Below, in pieces: positions 44,318 to 54,087 of a DNA stretch of 64,000 bases. The notes beneath the pieces were generated by a model. The model was given only the letters and a program-made list of their open reading frames with translations. It had not been told where the DNA came from and ran no database searches. The translations under genes and the position numbers were made by a program. This stretch comes from Flavobacterium filum DSM 17961 (GTDB taxonomy: Bacteria; Bacteroidota; Bacteroidia; Flavobacteriales; Flavobacteriaceae), in contig NZ_KE384381.1 in assembly GCF_000425465.1 (NCBI RefSeq), forward strand, positions 1-64,000, written 5' to 3'. The stretch's first letter is position 1; each line of letters starts with the position of its first letter.

Positions 44318-45766
44318 ATGGAGAAGATAATAGAAGAAAACAAGCAAGGAACCAGCTTAGTTTTAGAACAAAAAGAAGGCAATACAAAAAAGCTATTTAT
44401 AGAAAGTTACGGCTGTCAGATGAATTTTTCGGACAGTGAAATCGTAGCTTCCATTTTGCATGAACAAGGTTACAACACCACACAAAACTTGGAGGAAGCC
44501 GATTTGGTCTTGGTGAACACTTGTTCTATTCGTGACAAAGCCGAGCAAACTGTTCGCAAGCGTTTGGAAAAATATAATGCGGTTAAAAAAATTAACCCAT
44601 CAATGAAAGTGGGCGTTTTGGGCTGTATGGCCGAGCGTTTGAAAAGTCAATTTTTGGAAGAAGAAAAAATTGTGGATATGGTGGTTGGTCCCGATGCCTA
44701 CAAAGATATTCCAAACCTTTTAAAAGAGGTGGAAGAAGGCAGAGATGCCATCAACGTTATTTTATCTAAAGAAGAAACCTATGGCGATATTTCTCCGGTT
44801 CGATTGAATAGCAATGGTGTGAATGCATTTGTTTCCATCACACGTGGTTGCGACAATATGTGTACATTTTGCGTAGTTCCGTTCACACGCGGTCGCGAAA
44901 GAAGTCGAGAGCCACAAAGTATTTTGGAAGAAATAAAAGATTTATACGATAGAGGTTTTAAAGAAGTAACACTTTTAGGTCAAAACGTAGATAGCTATTT
45001 ATGGTATGGTGGAGGTTTGAAAAAAGATTTTGACAAAGCCACCGAAATGCAAAAAGCAACCGCAGTAGATTTTGCTCAGTTATTAGAAATGTGTGCGGTG
45101 CAATTTCCGAAAATGCGTTTTCGTTTTTCTACTTCCAATCCGCAAGACATGCATGTTGAAGTAATTCAAATTATGGCCAAATACCATAACATTTGCAACT
45201 ACATTCACTTGCCGGTTCAAAGTGGTAGCACACGAATTTTAAAAGAAATGAACCGTCAACACACTCGTGAAGAATATATGGCGTTGGTGGACAAAATTTA
45301 TGAAATTATTCCGGATATTTCACTTTCACAAGATATGATTTCAGGTTTCCCTACAGAAACAGAAGAAGACCATCAAGACACATTAAGTTTGATGGAATAT
45401 GTGAAATACGATTTCGGATTTATGTTTGCCTATTCAGAGCGTCCCGGAACATTAGCTGCCCGAAAAATGGTTGATGATGTGCCGGAAGAAGTAAAGAAAA
45501 GACGTTTAAACGAGATTATCGACTTGCAACAAAAATTAGGTTTAGAAAGAACCAAACGTTTTGTTGGACAAGAAGTTGAAGTTTTAATTGAAAAAGAGTC
45601 GAAACGTTCCAACGAACATTGGAGCGGAAGAAATTCGCAAAACACTGTTGTGGTTTTCCCAAAAGAAAATTACAAAGTAGGTGATTTTGTGATGGTAAAA
45701 ATCAACGATTGTACTGCTGCCACATTAATTGGAGAAGCAGTTGGTTATTCAGAAATAATGCAATAA
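44318..45766 (+). CDS. miaB: tRNA-2-methylthio-N6-dimethylallyladenosine synthase MiaB
   Basis: 482 residues, a radical-SAM methylthiotransferase. The N-terminal MTTase domain (about 25-140) has [22 protein letters not shown] and LGCMAERL, whose three Cys bind the auxiliary cluster. The radical-SAM cluster is C178-x3-C182-x2-C185 (CDNMCTFC). A TRAM domain closes the protein (about 410-478). It methylthiolates i6A37 in tRNAs reading UNN codons. The stop codon is followed after 3 bp by the inverted repeat that encloses the GxxExxY gene. Confidence 0.96.
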   Translation: MEKIIEENKQGTSLVLEQKEGNTKKLFIESYGCQMNFSDSEIVASILHEQGYNTTQNLEEADLVLVNTCSIRDKAEQTVRKRLEKYNAVKKINPSMKVGVLGCMAERLKSQFLEEEKIVDMVVGPDAYKDIPNLLKEVEEGRDAINVILSKEETYGDISPVRLNSNGVNAFVSITRGCDNMCTFCVVPFTRGRERSREPQSILEEIKDLYDRGFKEVTLLGQNVDSYLWYGGGLKKDFDKATEMQKATAVDFAQLLEMCAVQFPKMRFRFSTSNPQDMHVEVIQIMAKYHNICNYIHLPVQSGSTRILKEMNRQHTREEYMALVDKIYEIIPDISLSQDMISGFPTETEEDHQDTLSLMEYVKYDFGFMFAYSERPGTLAARKMVDDVPEEVKKRRLNEIIDLQQKLGLERTKRFVGQEVEVLIEKESKRSNEHWSGRNSQNTVVVFPKENYKVGDFVMVKINDCTAATLIGEAVGYSEIMQ

Positions 45767-45769
45767 TTC

Positions 45770-45800
45770 GCCACGAATTTCACGAATTTCACGAATTTTT
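45770..45800 (+). repeat. Left arm of 31-bp inverted repeat
   Basis: Begins GCCACGAATTTCACGAATTT and ends in a T-run; perfect partner at 46198-46228. Confidence 0.9.
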
Positions 45801-45825
45801 CAAATAGTAATTAAAAGCCAAAAAA

Positions 45826-46197
45826 ATGAATTTATATAAGCAGGAAGAATATTATAAAATTATTGGAATTTGTATGGAAGTTCATCGGACTTTAGGTGGT
45901 GGATTGCTTGAAATTATATATAAAGAAGCAATTGAAATAGAATTAAAAATTCATAATATACCATACGAAAGAGAAAAAGAATTTATAATTGATTACAAAG
46001 GTCATAAACTTAAAAAAAGATTTATTGCAGATTTTATTGTTTATGATGAGATTATTCTTGAAAACAAAGCATCAAAAATGATTGTAGATGAAAATGTTGC
46101 TCAAACTTTAAATTATATGAACATAACTAAAAGCGGATTAGGTATAATTGCAAATTTTAATATTAAATCACTTCAACACAAAAGATTAGTGTCATAA
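45826..46197 (+). CDS. GxxExxY family protein
   Basis: 123 residues with the family signature GGGLLEIIYKEAI near 24-36 (G-x-x-E-x-x-Y) and a C-terminal restriction-nuclease-like core: IADFIVYDEIILENKAS supplies the D...E-x-K residues of a PD-(D/E)xK fold, followed by VAQTLNYMNITKSGLGIIANF. The family is widespread in Bacteroidetes, often in several copies; its function is not established, and a nuclease-like role is inferred from the motif. It is more AT-rich than miaB and the sigma-54 activator on either side, and it is enclosed by perfect 31-bp inverted repeats. It ends one base before the right arm. Confidence 0.82.
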   Translation: MNLYKQEEYYKIIGICMEVHRTLGGGLLEIIYKEAIEIELKIHNIPYEREKEFIIDYKGHKLKKRFIADFIVYDEIILENKASKMIVDENVAQTLNYMNITKSGLGIIANFNIKSLQHKRLVS

Positions 46198-46228
46198 AAA
46201 AATTCGTGAAATTCGTGAAATTCGTGGC
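46198..46228 (-). repeat. Right arm of 31-bp inverted repeat
   Basis: Exact reverse complement of 45770-45800; ends 10 bp before the start of the sigma-54 activator gene. Confidence 0.9.
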
Positions 46229-46238
46229 TAAGTAAAAC

Positions 46239-47501
46239 ATGGAAAGCGTTCAAAACATAAAACAACGATTTGAAATCATCGGAAATGATCCGAAACTCAA
46301 TCGTGCGATAGAAAAAGCCATTCAGGTTGCTCCTACCGACATTTCGGTTTTGGTAACCGGTGAAAGTGGTGTGGGAAAAGAAAGTATTCCAAAGATTATT
46401 CATTCGCTTTCACACCGAAAGCACGGAAAATATATCGCTGTAAACTGTGGAGCCATTCCTGAGGGAACCATTGACAGTGAACTGTTTGGTCACGAAAAAG
46501 GAGCATTTACAGGTGCAACCGGAGCTCGTGATGGTTATTTTGAAGTAGCCGATGGCGGAACTATTTTTTTGGATGAAGTGGGTGAATTACCTTTAACCAC
46601 TCAAGTTCGTTTACTTCGTGTATTGGAAAATGGCGAATTTATTAAAGTAGGTTCATCGCAAGTACAAAAAACGAATGTTCGTATTGTGGCGGCTACCAAC
46701 GTAAATATGTTTGATGCGATTGAAAAAGGAAAATTCCGTGAAGATTTGTACTATCGATTGAGTACCGTTGAGATTACGCTTCCTCCATTAAGAGACCGTA
46801 AAGAGGATATTCATTTGTTATTTAGAAAATTTGCCGCCGATTTTAGTCAGAAATACAAAATGCCGCCCATCAAATTAGAGGATAATGCGGTGGATTTATT
46901 GCTGAAATATCGCTGGAGCGGAAATATTCGTCAATTGCGAAACATTGCCGAACAAATTTCGGTTTTAGAAACGCATCGAAACATTTCGTACCAAACCTTA
47001 TATAGTTATTTGCCACAAGAAGGTTCGAATCTTCCGGCAGTTATTAAAGATAAAAAAGCGGAAAGCGATTTTAGTAACGAACGAGAAATCTTGTACAAAG
47101 TGCTTTTTGACATGAAAAGTGATTTGAATGATTTGAAGAAACTCACATTAGAATTAATGCAAAACGGAAGTGCCAAAGTACAAGAGACGAACAAAAATTT
47201 AATTCAAAAAATTTACGGCAGCAAAGAGGAAACCGAAATTCCGTTTGAGGAACCTCGAATGAACGTCATTCCGGTACAACCAATTCCGGATCAAGAAGAA
47301 TTTGAAGATGATGACGATGATCAAGACTATCTTTTTGCGGAAACAGTGGAAGAAGAAGAAACCTTGCGTTTGGATGCCAAAGAAATTGAACTCATCAAAA
47401 AAGCATTGGAACGCAACAAAGGAAAACGAAAAGCTGCCGCCGATGAGTTAGGTATTTCGGAGCGTACATTATATCGAAAAATTAAACAATTTGATTTGTA
47501 A
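46239..47501 (+). CDS. Sigma-54-dependent transcriptional activator
   Basis: 420 residues without a receiver or GAF domain: the AAA+ core begins almost at once. Walker A-like GESGVGKES, the sigma-54 contact loop GAFTGATGARDGYFE, Walker B GGTIFLDEVGEL and the Arg-finger region REDLYYRLSTVEI are all present. A linker of about 110 residues, acidic at its end (FEDDDDDQDYLF), leads to a Fis-type helix-turn-helix (RKAAADELGISERTLYRKI). It should activate sigma-54 promoters. It is followed by lptE after 3 bp, so it is probably co-transcribed with envelope genes; its own targets are not visible. Confidence 0.93.
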   Translation: MESVQNIKQRFEIIGNDPKLNRAIEKAIQVAPTDISVLVTGESGVGKESIPKIIHSLSHRKHGKYIAVNCGAIPEGTIDSELFGHEKGAFTGATGARDGYFEVADGGTIFLDEVGELPLTTQVRLLRVLENGEFIKVGSSQVQKTNVRIVAATNVNMFDAIEKGKFREDLYYRLSTVEITLPPLRDRKEDIHLLFRKFAADFSQKYKMPPIKLEDNAVDLLLKYRWSGNIRQLRNIAEQISVLETHRNISYQTLYSYLPQEGSNLPAVIKDKKAESDFSNEREILYKVLFDMKSDLNDLKKLTLELMQNGSAKVQETNKNLIQKIYGSKEETEIPFEEPRMNVIPVQPIPDQEEFEDDDDDQDYLFAETVEEEETLRLDAKEIELIKKALERNKGKRKAAADELGISERTLYRKIKQFDL

Positions 47502-47504
47502 ACC

Positions 47505-48011
47505 ATGAAGAGAATCTTAATATTTACTTTAATTCTAGCAACAACATTTCTCTTAAATAGTTGCAAATACTATAATTTTACCGGAACCGGAAAAATTGAT
47601 GCAAAAACATTTCAGGTGAATTATTTTCAGAATAATGCCGAATTAATAGAACCCGGAATTGAACGTGATTTTACGTTAGCTCTTCAAGATTTAATTCAAA
47701 ATCAAACCAATCTAAACCTAACAAATTCTGGTGGCGATTTGATTTATGAAGGCGAAATTACCGGATTCCGAATTTCTCCAATGACTGCAACTGCAGATCA
47801 ACGTACAGCTCAAAACCGATTGACATTTACCGTAAATGTTCGTTTTATCAATAATAAAAAGGAAGAAGACAATTTTGAAAAATCATTTTCATTTTTTTAT
47901 GATTATCCGGCCGACCGTCAATTGGTAGGAGAAACACTCAATTTAGCGAAATTGGAAATTTTTGAGCGAATTACACAAGATATTTTTAATGCTTCATTAG
48001 CTAAATGGTAA
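47505..48011 (+). CDS. lptE: LptE-family lipopolysaccharide assembly lipoprotein
   Basis: 168 residues with a lipoprotein signal (lipobox LLNSC, Cys near residue 21) and the LptE core of Bacteroidetes: YYNFTGTGKIDAKTFQVNYF, FTLALQDLIQNQTNLNL and the C-terminal EIFERITQDIFNASLAKW helix. LptE plugs the LptD barrel that inserts lipopolysaccharide in the outer membrane. It lies 3 bp after the sigma-54 activator gene and before a TPR-like protein gene. Confidence 0.88.
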   Translation: MKRILIFTLILATTFLLNSCKYYNFTGTGKIDAKTFQVNYFQNNAELIEPGIERDFTLALQDLIQNQTNLNLTNSGGDLIYEGEITGFRISPMTATADQRTAQNRLTFTVNVRFINNKKEEDNFEKSFSFFYDYPADRQLVGETLNLAKLEIFERITQDIFNASLAKW

Positions 48012-48073
48012 TTTAAACCTTTTTTCATAACTATTATTTTTATTACATTTGATAAATCAATTCAATTACCATT

Positions 48074-49156
48074 TTGAATCTATCCGAATATACTTTCTTA
48101 TTAAACAATCCAAATGCTTTCAACGAAAAGCAAGCTCAGGAATTGGAGAAAGTAGTTGAAAATTTTCCCTATTTTCAGAGTGCTAGAGCTTTATATCTTA
48201 AAGGATTATACAACCAAGATAGCTACAAATACAATTTTGCTTTAAAAAAGACCGCTGCTTTCACAACAGACAGAAGCGTGTTGTTTGATTTTATCACTTC
48301 CTCTGAATTTGTTGTTTTGGAAAAAGACCATTATGAACAAAAACTAGCTCAATTATTGGAAATGGAAGTTATTGAAATGGAACATGTTGAAGGTGAAAAA
48401 ACAGAAAAAATTGAAGAAATTTGTGCTATTTCCGTTAAACCTACTGTAGAATTTGAAACAATTGATGTTGATTTTGTAAAAATTGAAAAAGACATAGAGG
48501 AAACAACTTCATCGAATGAAGTTGAACCAATTACAAACATAGAAGAAGTAATTTCGGAGTATAATGAATCCTTTGACGTTTCAATAAGTAATGAAGAACT
48601 CATTGAAAAAATAAATGTAGGTGATGAACTTGAAGTTAATGAAGTAATTGAGGTAGAACAACCTATTGAACAAATTGAAATTGAAAAAGAAGAAACTAAA
48701 GTTGAAATTGAAGAAAAACTTGAAATAGGAAAACCCATTTCGTTTGCGGTTAACGAAAAACATTCGTTTCAGGAATGGTTACAATTGACTTCTTTTAAGC
48801 CGATTAATCGAATTGAAGAGACAAATGACTTTGAAACTACAACTGAAAAAGTTCAAAATGAAATCAAAGCGGCACCAGAAAAATTAAAAAAACTAGCCAT
48901 TATTGATAAATTTATTGAGACAAATCCAAAAATTACACCGGCTAAAGATCTTGTTGAAACCCCTTCAAAACCCTTTGAAATAGGCGATACTTCCCATTTA
49001 ATGACTGAAACTTTAGCCAGAGTTTATTTGGAACAAAAAAAATATAGTAAAGCAATTCAAGCTTATGAAATATTAATTTTGAAATATCCGGAAAAAAGTA
49101 TTTTCTTTGCAGACCGAATTAAGGACATTAAAATTTTACAACAAAATAATCAATAG
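48074..49156 (+). CDS. TPR-like cytoplasmic protein with Glu/Ile-rich central region
   Basis: 360 residues from a TTG (no earlier start; the protein begins MNLSEYTFLLNNPNAFNEKQ). The N-terminal domain (about 1-85) has FPYFQSARALYLKGLYNQ. Residues about 95-230 are a repetitive, strongly acidic stretch of Glu/Val/Ile/Lys, for example EVIEVEQPIEQIEIEKEE. The C-terminus (about 305-355) is one TPR-like hairpin pair, LARVYLEQKKYSKAIQAYEI. No signal peptide. It lies between lptE and secG in a tight cluster (1 bp before the secG start). Function unknown. Confidence 0.75.
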   Translation: MNLSEYTFLLNNPNAFNEKQAQELEKVVENFPYFQSARALYLKGLYNQDSYKYNFALKKTAAFTTDRSVLFDFITSSEFVVLEKDHYEQKLAQLLEMEVIEMEHVEGEKTEKIEEICAISVKPTVEFETIDVDFVKIEKDIEETTSSNEVEPITNIEEVISEYNESFDVSISNEELIEKINVGDELEVNEVIEVEQPIEQIEIEKEETKVEIEEKLEIGKPISFAVNEKHSFQEWLQLTSFKPINRIEETNDFETTTEKVQNEIKAAPEKLKKLAIIDKFIETNPKITPAKDLVETPSKPFEIGDTSHLMTETLARVYLEQKKYSKAIQAYEILILKYPEKSIFFADRIKDIKILQQNNQ

Positions 49157-49157
49157 C

Positions 49158-49514
49158 ATGGGATTTTCAGTTTTTTTAGTATTAATAACAATTGTTTGTT
49201 TTTTACTTATCGTCGTAATCATGGTTCAAAACCCTAAAGGTGGAGGTTTATCTTCTACGTTTGGAAACTCTCAACAAATTGGTGGCGTGCAAAAAACAAC
49301 AGACTTTTTAGATAAAAGTACATGGACTTTAGGGATCATTTTGATTGCTTTAATCATGTTATCATCATTAGCTTTCAATGGAAAATCGGAAGCAATCACC
49401 ATCGAGAAAGGTGATGCTGCTCCAGCAAAAACAGAAGTTACGGTTCCAGCAATGGAAGCTCCGGCTACTGAAAAACCAGCTGAAACAGCTCCAAATACAG
49501 AAGAACAAAAATAA
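49158..49514 (+). CDS. secG: Preprotein translocase subunit SecG
   Basis: 118 residues from the ATG at 49158. Two membrane helices (about 3-23 and 54-72) flank the SecG signature MVQNPKGGGLSSTFG. The tail is low complexity, Ala/Pro/Thr/Glu-rich (about 85-118), as in other flavobacterial SecG. It helps SecA-driven export through SecYE. The start is one base past the previous stop, so translation is coupled, and a strong terminator follows. Confidence 0.92.
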   Translation: MGFSVFLVLITIVCFLLIVVIMVQNPKGGGLSSTFGNSQQIGGVQKTTDFLDKSTWTLGIILIALIMLSSLAFNGKSEAITIEKGDAAPAKTEVTVPAMEAPATEKPAETAPNTEEQK

Positions 49515-49532
49515 TAATACATTTTATAAAAG

Positions 49533-49561
49533 AAATCCCGAGCAATCGGGATTTTTTTTTT
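49533..49561 (+). terminator. Rho-independent terminator after secG
   Basis: AAATCCCG (49533-49540) pairs with CGGGATTT (49547-49554), 6-nt loop, then a run of Ts to 49561. Confidence 0.93.
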
Positions 49562-49587
49562 GACTCAACTGAAAAAATGTCAGTTTC

Positions 49588-49619
49588 TTTCGATTGGCAT
49601 AATTTCTGACTAATCGAAA
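49588..49619 (+). promoter_or_regulatory. Dyad and possible sigma-54-like promoter upstream of groES
   Basis: TTTCGATTGG (49588-49597) and CTAATCGAAA (49610-49619) form a 10-bp inverted repeat with one mismatch. Inside it is TTGGCATAATTTCTGA (49594-49609), whose first half matches a sigma-54 -24 element (TTGGCA) while the -12 GC is absent. It is not a CIRCE sequence. Position just before groESL suggests heat-shock control. Confidence 0.4.
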
Positions 49620-49652
49620 ACGTCAAACTTAATTTAATAAAACAAAATAATT

Positions 49653-49928
49653 ATGTCAGTAAACATTAAACCCCTTTCAGACCGCGTTTTAGTAGAGCCG
49701 GCTCCTGCCGAAACTACTACAGCATCAGGAATCATTATCCCTGATACGGCTAAAGAAAAACCACAAAGAGGAACCGTTGTTGCCGTTGGTAACGGAAAAA
49801 AAGACCACACCATGACCGTAAAAGTAGGTGACACAGTTTTATACGGAAAATATGCCGGAACCGAATTAAAATTAGACGGCAAAGATTACCTTATCATGAG
49901 AGAAGACGATATTTTAGCTATCGTATAA
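49653..49928 (+). CDS. groES: Co-chaperonin GroES
   Basis: 91 residues, family length. It forms the heptameric lid of the GroEL chamber. Signature [14 protein letters not shown] at the N-terminus, mobile loop [18 protein letters not shown], and the C-terminal [14 protein letters not shown] strand. It is followed by groEL after 39 bp in the standard order. Confidence 0.97.
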   Translation: MSVNIKPLSDRVLVEPAPAETTTASGIIIPDTAKEKPQRGTVVAVGNGKKDHTMTVKVGDTVLYGKYAGTELKLDGKDYLIMREDDILAIV

Positions 49929-49931
49929 TGA

Positions 49932-51599
<1,668 letters not shown>

Positions 51600-51652
51600 T
51601 TAAGTTAGTGATTAGTTACTAGTAATTAGTGATTAGTCTAATCTCAAAATAA

Positions 51653-51686
51653 AAAATCCGTCTTGAAGCAATTCTTGACGGATTTT
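51653..51686. terminator. Bidirectional terminator between groEL and the DUF2490 gene
   Basis: AAAATCCGTC (51653-51662) pairs with GACGGATTTT (51677-51686), 14-nt loop, with a T-run on both strands. Between groEL and it (51605-51640) is a short simple repeat of AGTGATTAGT-like units. Confidence 0.82.
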
Positions 51687-51708
51687 GTTTTTAATAATGG
51701 AAACGAAT

Positions 51709-52467
51709 TTATTTTCGCCAATCAAAATTAGTTACATAACTCAATCGAACAGTCGGATTATCTTCTTGAAGCGTATTGGCAAAATTCCAAATATGCTGCT
51801 GAATATAGCAAAGTTGTAGTTGATGATTTTTATCAAAATTATACCCAAAACCAGCTATAATTCGATTTTGATTTAAAAGTGTTTTACCAGCATTTGAACC
51901 TAAATTCAAAAAAACCTCATCCCCTAAAATCCCAAACAATTGGGTTTCATTTGCTTTCTTTATTAATGGATAATTGAATAAAAGCATATACCGTAATCGG
52001 TTGCGGTATTCGTAATGATCTATTTCAAAATCTCCATTCGTTTGTTGTTTTGCAATGCCAACATAGCGAAATTCATCACGTAAACGATGTGTAATTTTAA
52101 GGTTTCCGTTTTGATGAACAAACGTTCCTTGAATCCAAAAATGATCCTCTGGTATATTTATTCTATTTAACGAAGGATTTCCATATACATACGTGTTGTA
52201 ATGACTATACCCGACACTTCCGGAGAAGCTTTTCGTAATTTGATAATCAAAAGAAGGGCGAATAAAATATTGTTGCTTTTCAGAAAATCCATTGGCATAA
52301 CGCATGGTTCCTTCAAATGAAAAGGATAATTTTTCAGACAACTTATTTTTCCCAAAATAATGTAACCATACATTTTCATTGGATGTTTTTACTTGTGCAT
52401 AACTTGTTGTGTGTAAAAATCCGAAAAGGAGCAAAATACCCTTAAATACTAATTTTCTCTGTTTCAT
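51709..52467 (-). CDS. DUF2490 outer-membrane beta-barrel protein
   Basis: 252 residues with a signal peptide (to about TSYAQ, residue 25) and alternating strands ending in aromatic residues (KLSFSFEGTMRYANGF, KSFSGSVGYSHYNTY, RIIAGFGYNFDKNHQLQLCY), the pattern of a small outer-membrane barrel. The family is DUF2490. The start overlaps the SulP gene by 26 bp, and the gene is last in the dabA-dabB-sulP set, so a pore or accessory role in inorganic-carbon uptake is possible but not shown. Confidence 0.85.
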   Translation of the reverse strand: MKQRKLVFKGILLLFGFLHTTSYAQVKTSNENVWLHYFGKNKLSEKLSFSFEGTMRYANGFSEKQQYFIRPSFDYQITKSFSGSVGYSHYNTYVYGNPSLNRINIPEDHFWIQGTFVHQNGNLKITHRLRDEFRYVGIAKQQTNGDFEIDHYEYRNRLRYMLLFNYPLIKKANETQLFGILGDEVFLNLGSNAGKTLLNQNRIIAGFGYNFDKNHQLQLCYIQQHIWNFANTLQEDNPTVRLSYVTNFDWRK

Positions 52468-54073
52468 GCTGAATGACCATTTTGTTTTTTCTGGATGACA
52501 ACGGATGACTAGATAGTGATTTGTGATTATCTAATCCTTTAATTACTACCATTCCACCATTCGCTTCATAATCATGTTTGAAATGCTCTAAATTTTCCAT
52601 CACAGAATGATCTACTAATTTAGTCTTTTTAAGGTCAATTGTTACATTAAAACCATACGGAATGGCTTCTAATTTGCTTTTTACCCCCAAAAAGTTAGTA
52701 AAAATAGCGGCTTTATTTATTTCAACCAAATAATTATCCCCTTCAAATGAAACAATGGTTGGAGCTTTAAACAAGGATGAAATTGGCGTTCCGTTTATCA
52801 AGTGAATAATAATTTTTAATGCCATACCGGCAGCAATTCCTACTAATAAATCTTCAAATAAGGTAAAGAAAATGGTCACTAGGAAAATAGCTAATTGTTC
52901 TTTTCCTATTTTAAACGTGTGAATGAATTCTTTCGGATGTGCTAATTTAATTCCAACTGTAATTAACATGGCGGCCAAAGCTGCATTGGGAATCATTTCT
53001 AATATTGGTGTTGCCAACAAAACAAATAGTAAGATGAAAAAACCGTGAAAAAAGTTAGCCCAACGGGTTTTTGCTCCGTTATTTACATTGGATGACGAAC
53101 GTGCCACTTCTGAAATCATTGGCAGACCACCAAGAAATGCAGCTATTGTATTTCCAATTCCAACAGCAATCAAATCTTTGTTCATGTTTGATTTTCGTTT
53201 ATATGGATCCATTAAATCTATTGCTTTTACAGTGAGTAAAGACTCCAATGTACCAACCAAAGCAAACATAATGACATATTTTATAAACAATCCGGTTTGC
53301 GAAAAACCGGCAAAACTGGCATTAATATTTAAACTATCAACCAAACTGCCAATTTTTACTAAAGCATAAGGCGGTTCGGTATGAGCAAAATCCATAAACA
53401 ATTCACACGGAATGGCAAATAAAAGTACAACCAATGGTGCCGGAATCATTTTGATGGTTTTGTTTTTAATATATGGCCATCCCATCATAATTACCAAACT
53501 CACTACTCCAATGATAGAAGCTTTTGCATCAAGATTCAATACAAATTTTGGAATATTCATCAACAATTCAATTGGACCTAATCCTTTTGCTAAAGCCGGA
53601 TTATCATTCAGTAAAACCGGAATTTGTTTGGTAATAATGATAATTCCAATAGCTGCTAACATACCATGAATGGCTGAAAGCGGAAAAAAGTCGGCTAGTT
53701 TTCCCAATTTTAATATTCCGAATAAAATTTGAATTACACCGGCTACCACCATGGCACCCAAAGCTAGTTTCCAACCTAGTTGGCTGTCTCCTTGACCAAA
53801 TTCGGCAACAGCTCCGGCAACAATTACAATTAAACCGGCTGCAGGACCTTTGATAGTCAAACGTGATCCCATAAAAAAAGACACAACGATGCCACCAATT
53901 ATGGCTGTAATTAAACCCATTATAGGAGGAAAATCAGAAGCTTTAGCAATACCTAAACTTAAAGGTAAAGCCAATAAAAACACAATAAAACCGGAAATAG
54001 CGTCGGTTTTAAAATTTTCTTTAAATCCTGCCAATCCATCAGCAGGAACATATTTATTTTGAGTTGATTTCAT
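52442..54073 (-). CDS. SulP-family anion transporter with STAS domain, probable bicarbonate transporter
   Basis: 543 residues. The SulP core is recognisable from the start: FKTDAISGFIVFLLALPLSLGIAKASDFPP, a later SRLTIKGPAAGLIVIVAG and PMISEVARSSSNVNNGAKTR, with about 12-14 membrane segments. A short C-terminal STAS domain (about 435-525) contains the KTKLVDHSVMENLEHFKHD helix. SulP proteins carry bicarbonate, sulfate or other anions; co-location with dabAB, 14 bp after dabB, favours bicarbonate. A cytoplasmic STAS regulates the transporter in the family. Confidence 0.85.
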   Translation of the reverse strand: MKSTQNKYVPADGLAGFKENFKTDAISGFIVFLLALPLSLGIAKASDFPPIMGLITAIIGGIVVSFFMGSRLTIKGPAAGLIVIVAGAVAEFGQGDSQLGWKLALGAMVVAGVIQILFGILKLGKLADFFPLSAIHGMLAAIGIIIITKQIPVLLNDNPALAKGLGPIELLMNIPKFVLNLDAKASIIGVVSLVIMMGWPYIKNKTIKMIPAPLVVLLFAIPCELFMDFAHTEPPYALVKIGSLVDSLNINASFAGFSQTGLFIKYVIMFALVGTLESLLTVKAIDLMDPYKRKSNMNKDLIAVGIGNTIAAFLGGLPMISEVARSSSNVNNGAKTRWANFFHGFFILLFVLLATPILEMIPNAALAAMLITVGIKLAHPKEFIHTFKIGKEQLAIFLVTIFFTLFEDLLVGIAAGMALKIIIHLINGTPISSLFKAPTIVSFEGDNYLVEINKAAIFTNFLGVKSKLEAIPYGFNVTIDLKKTKLVDHSVMENLEHFKHDYEANGGMVVIKGLDNHKSLSSHPLSSRKNKMVIQHETEKISI

Positions 54074-54087
54074 TTTTTTAAAATAAT

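Larger units (their letters stand above)
45770..46228. mobile_element. Inverted-repeat-bounded cassette carrying a GxxExxY gene
   Basis: A 31-bp sequence at 45770-45800 recurs as its exact reverse complement at 46198-46228. Each arm is three tandem copies of the 9-mer TTCGTGAAA (last copy ends TTCGTGGC). The only gene between the arms is the AT-rich GxxExxY gene. No target-site duplication is obvious (flanks AATAATTC and TAAGTAAA). No transposase is encoded, so this would be a non-autonomous unit if it moves. Confidence 0.6.

Noticed and set aside
48349..48738. Ser/Ile-rich 129-codon minus-strand open frame
   Set aside because: Antisense of the Glu-rich region of the TPR-like gene; composition is explained by the complement.
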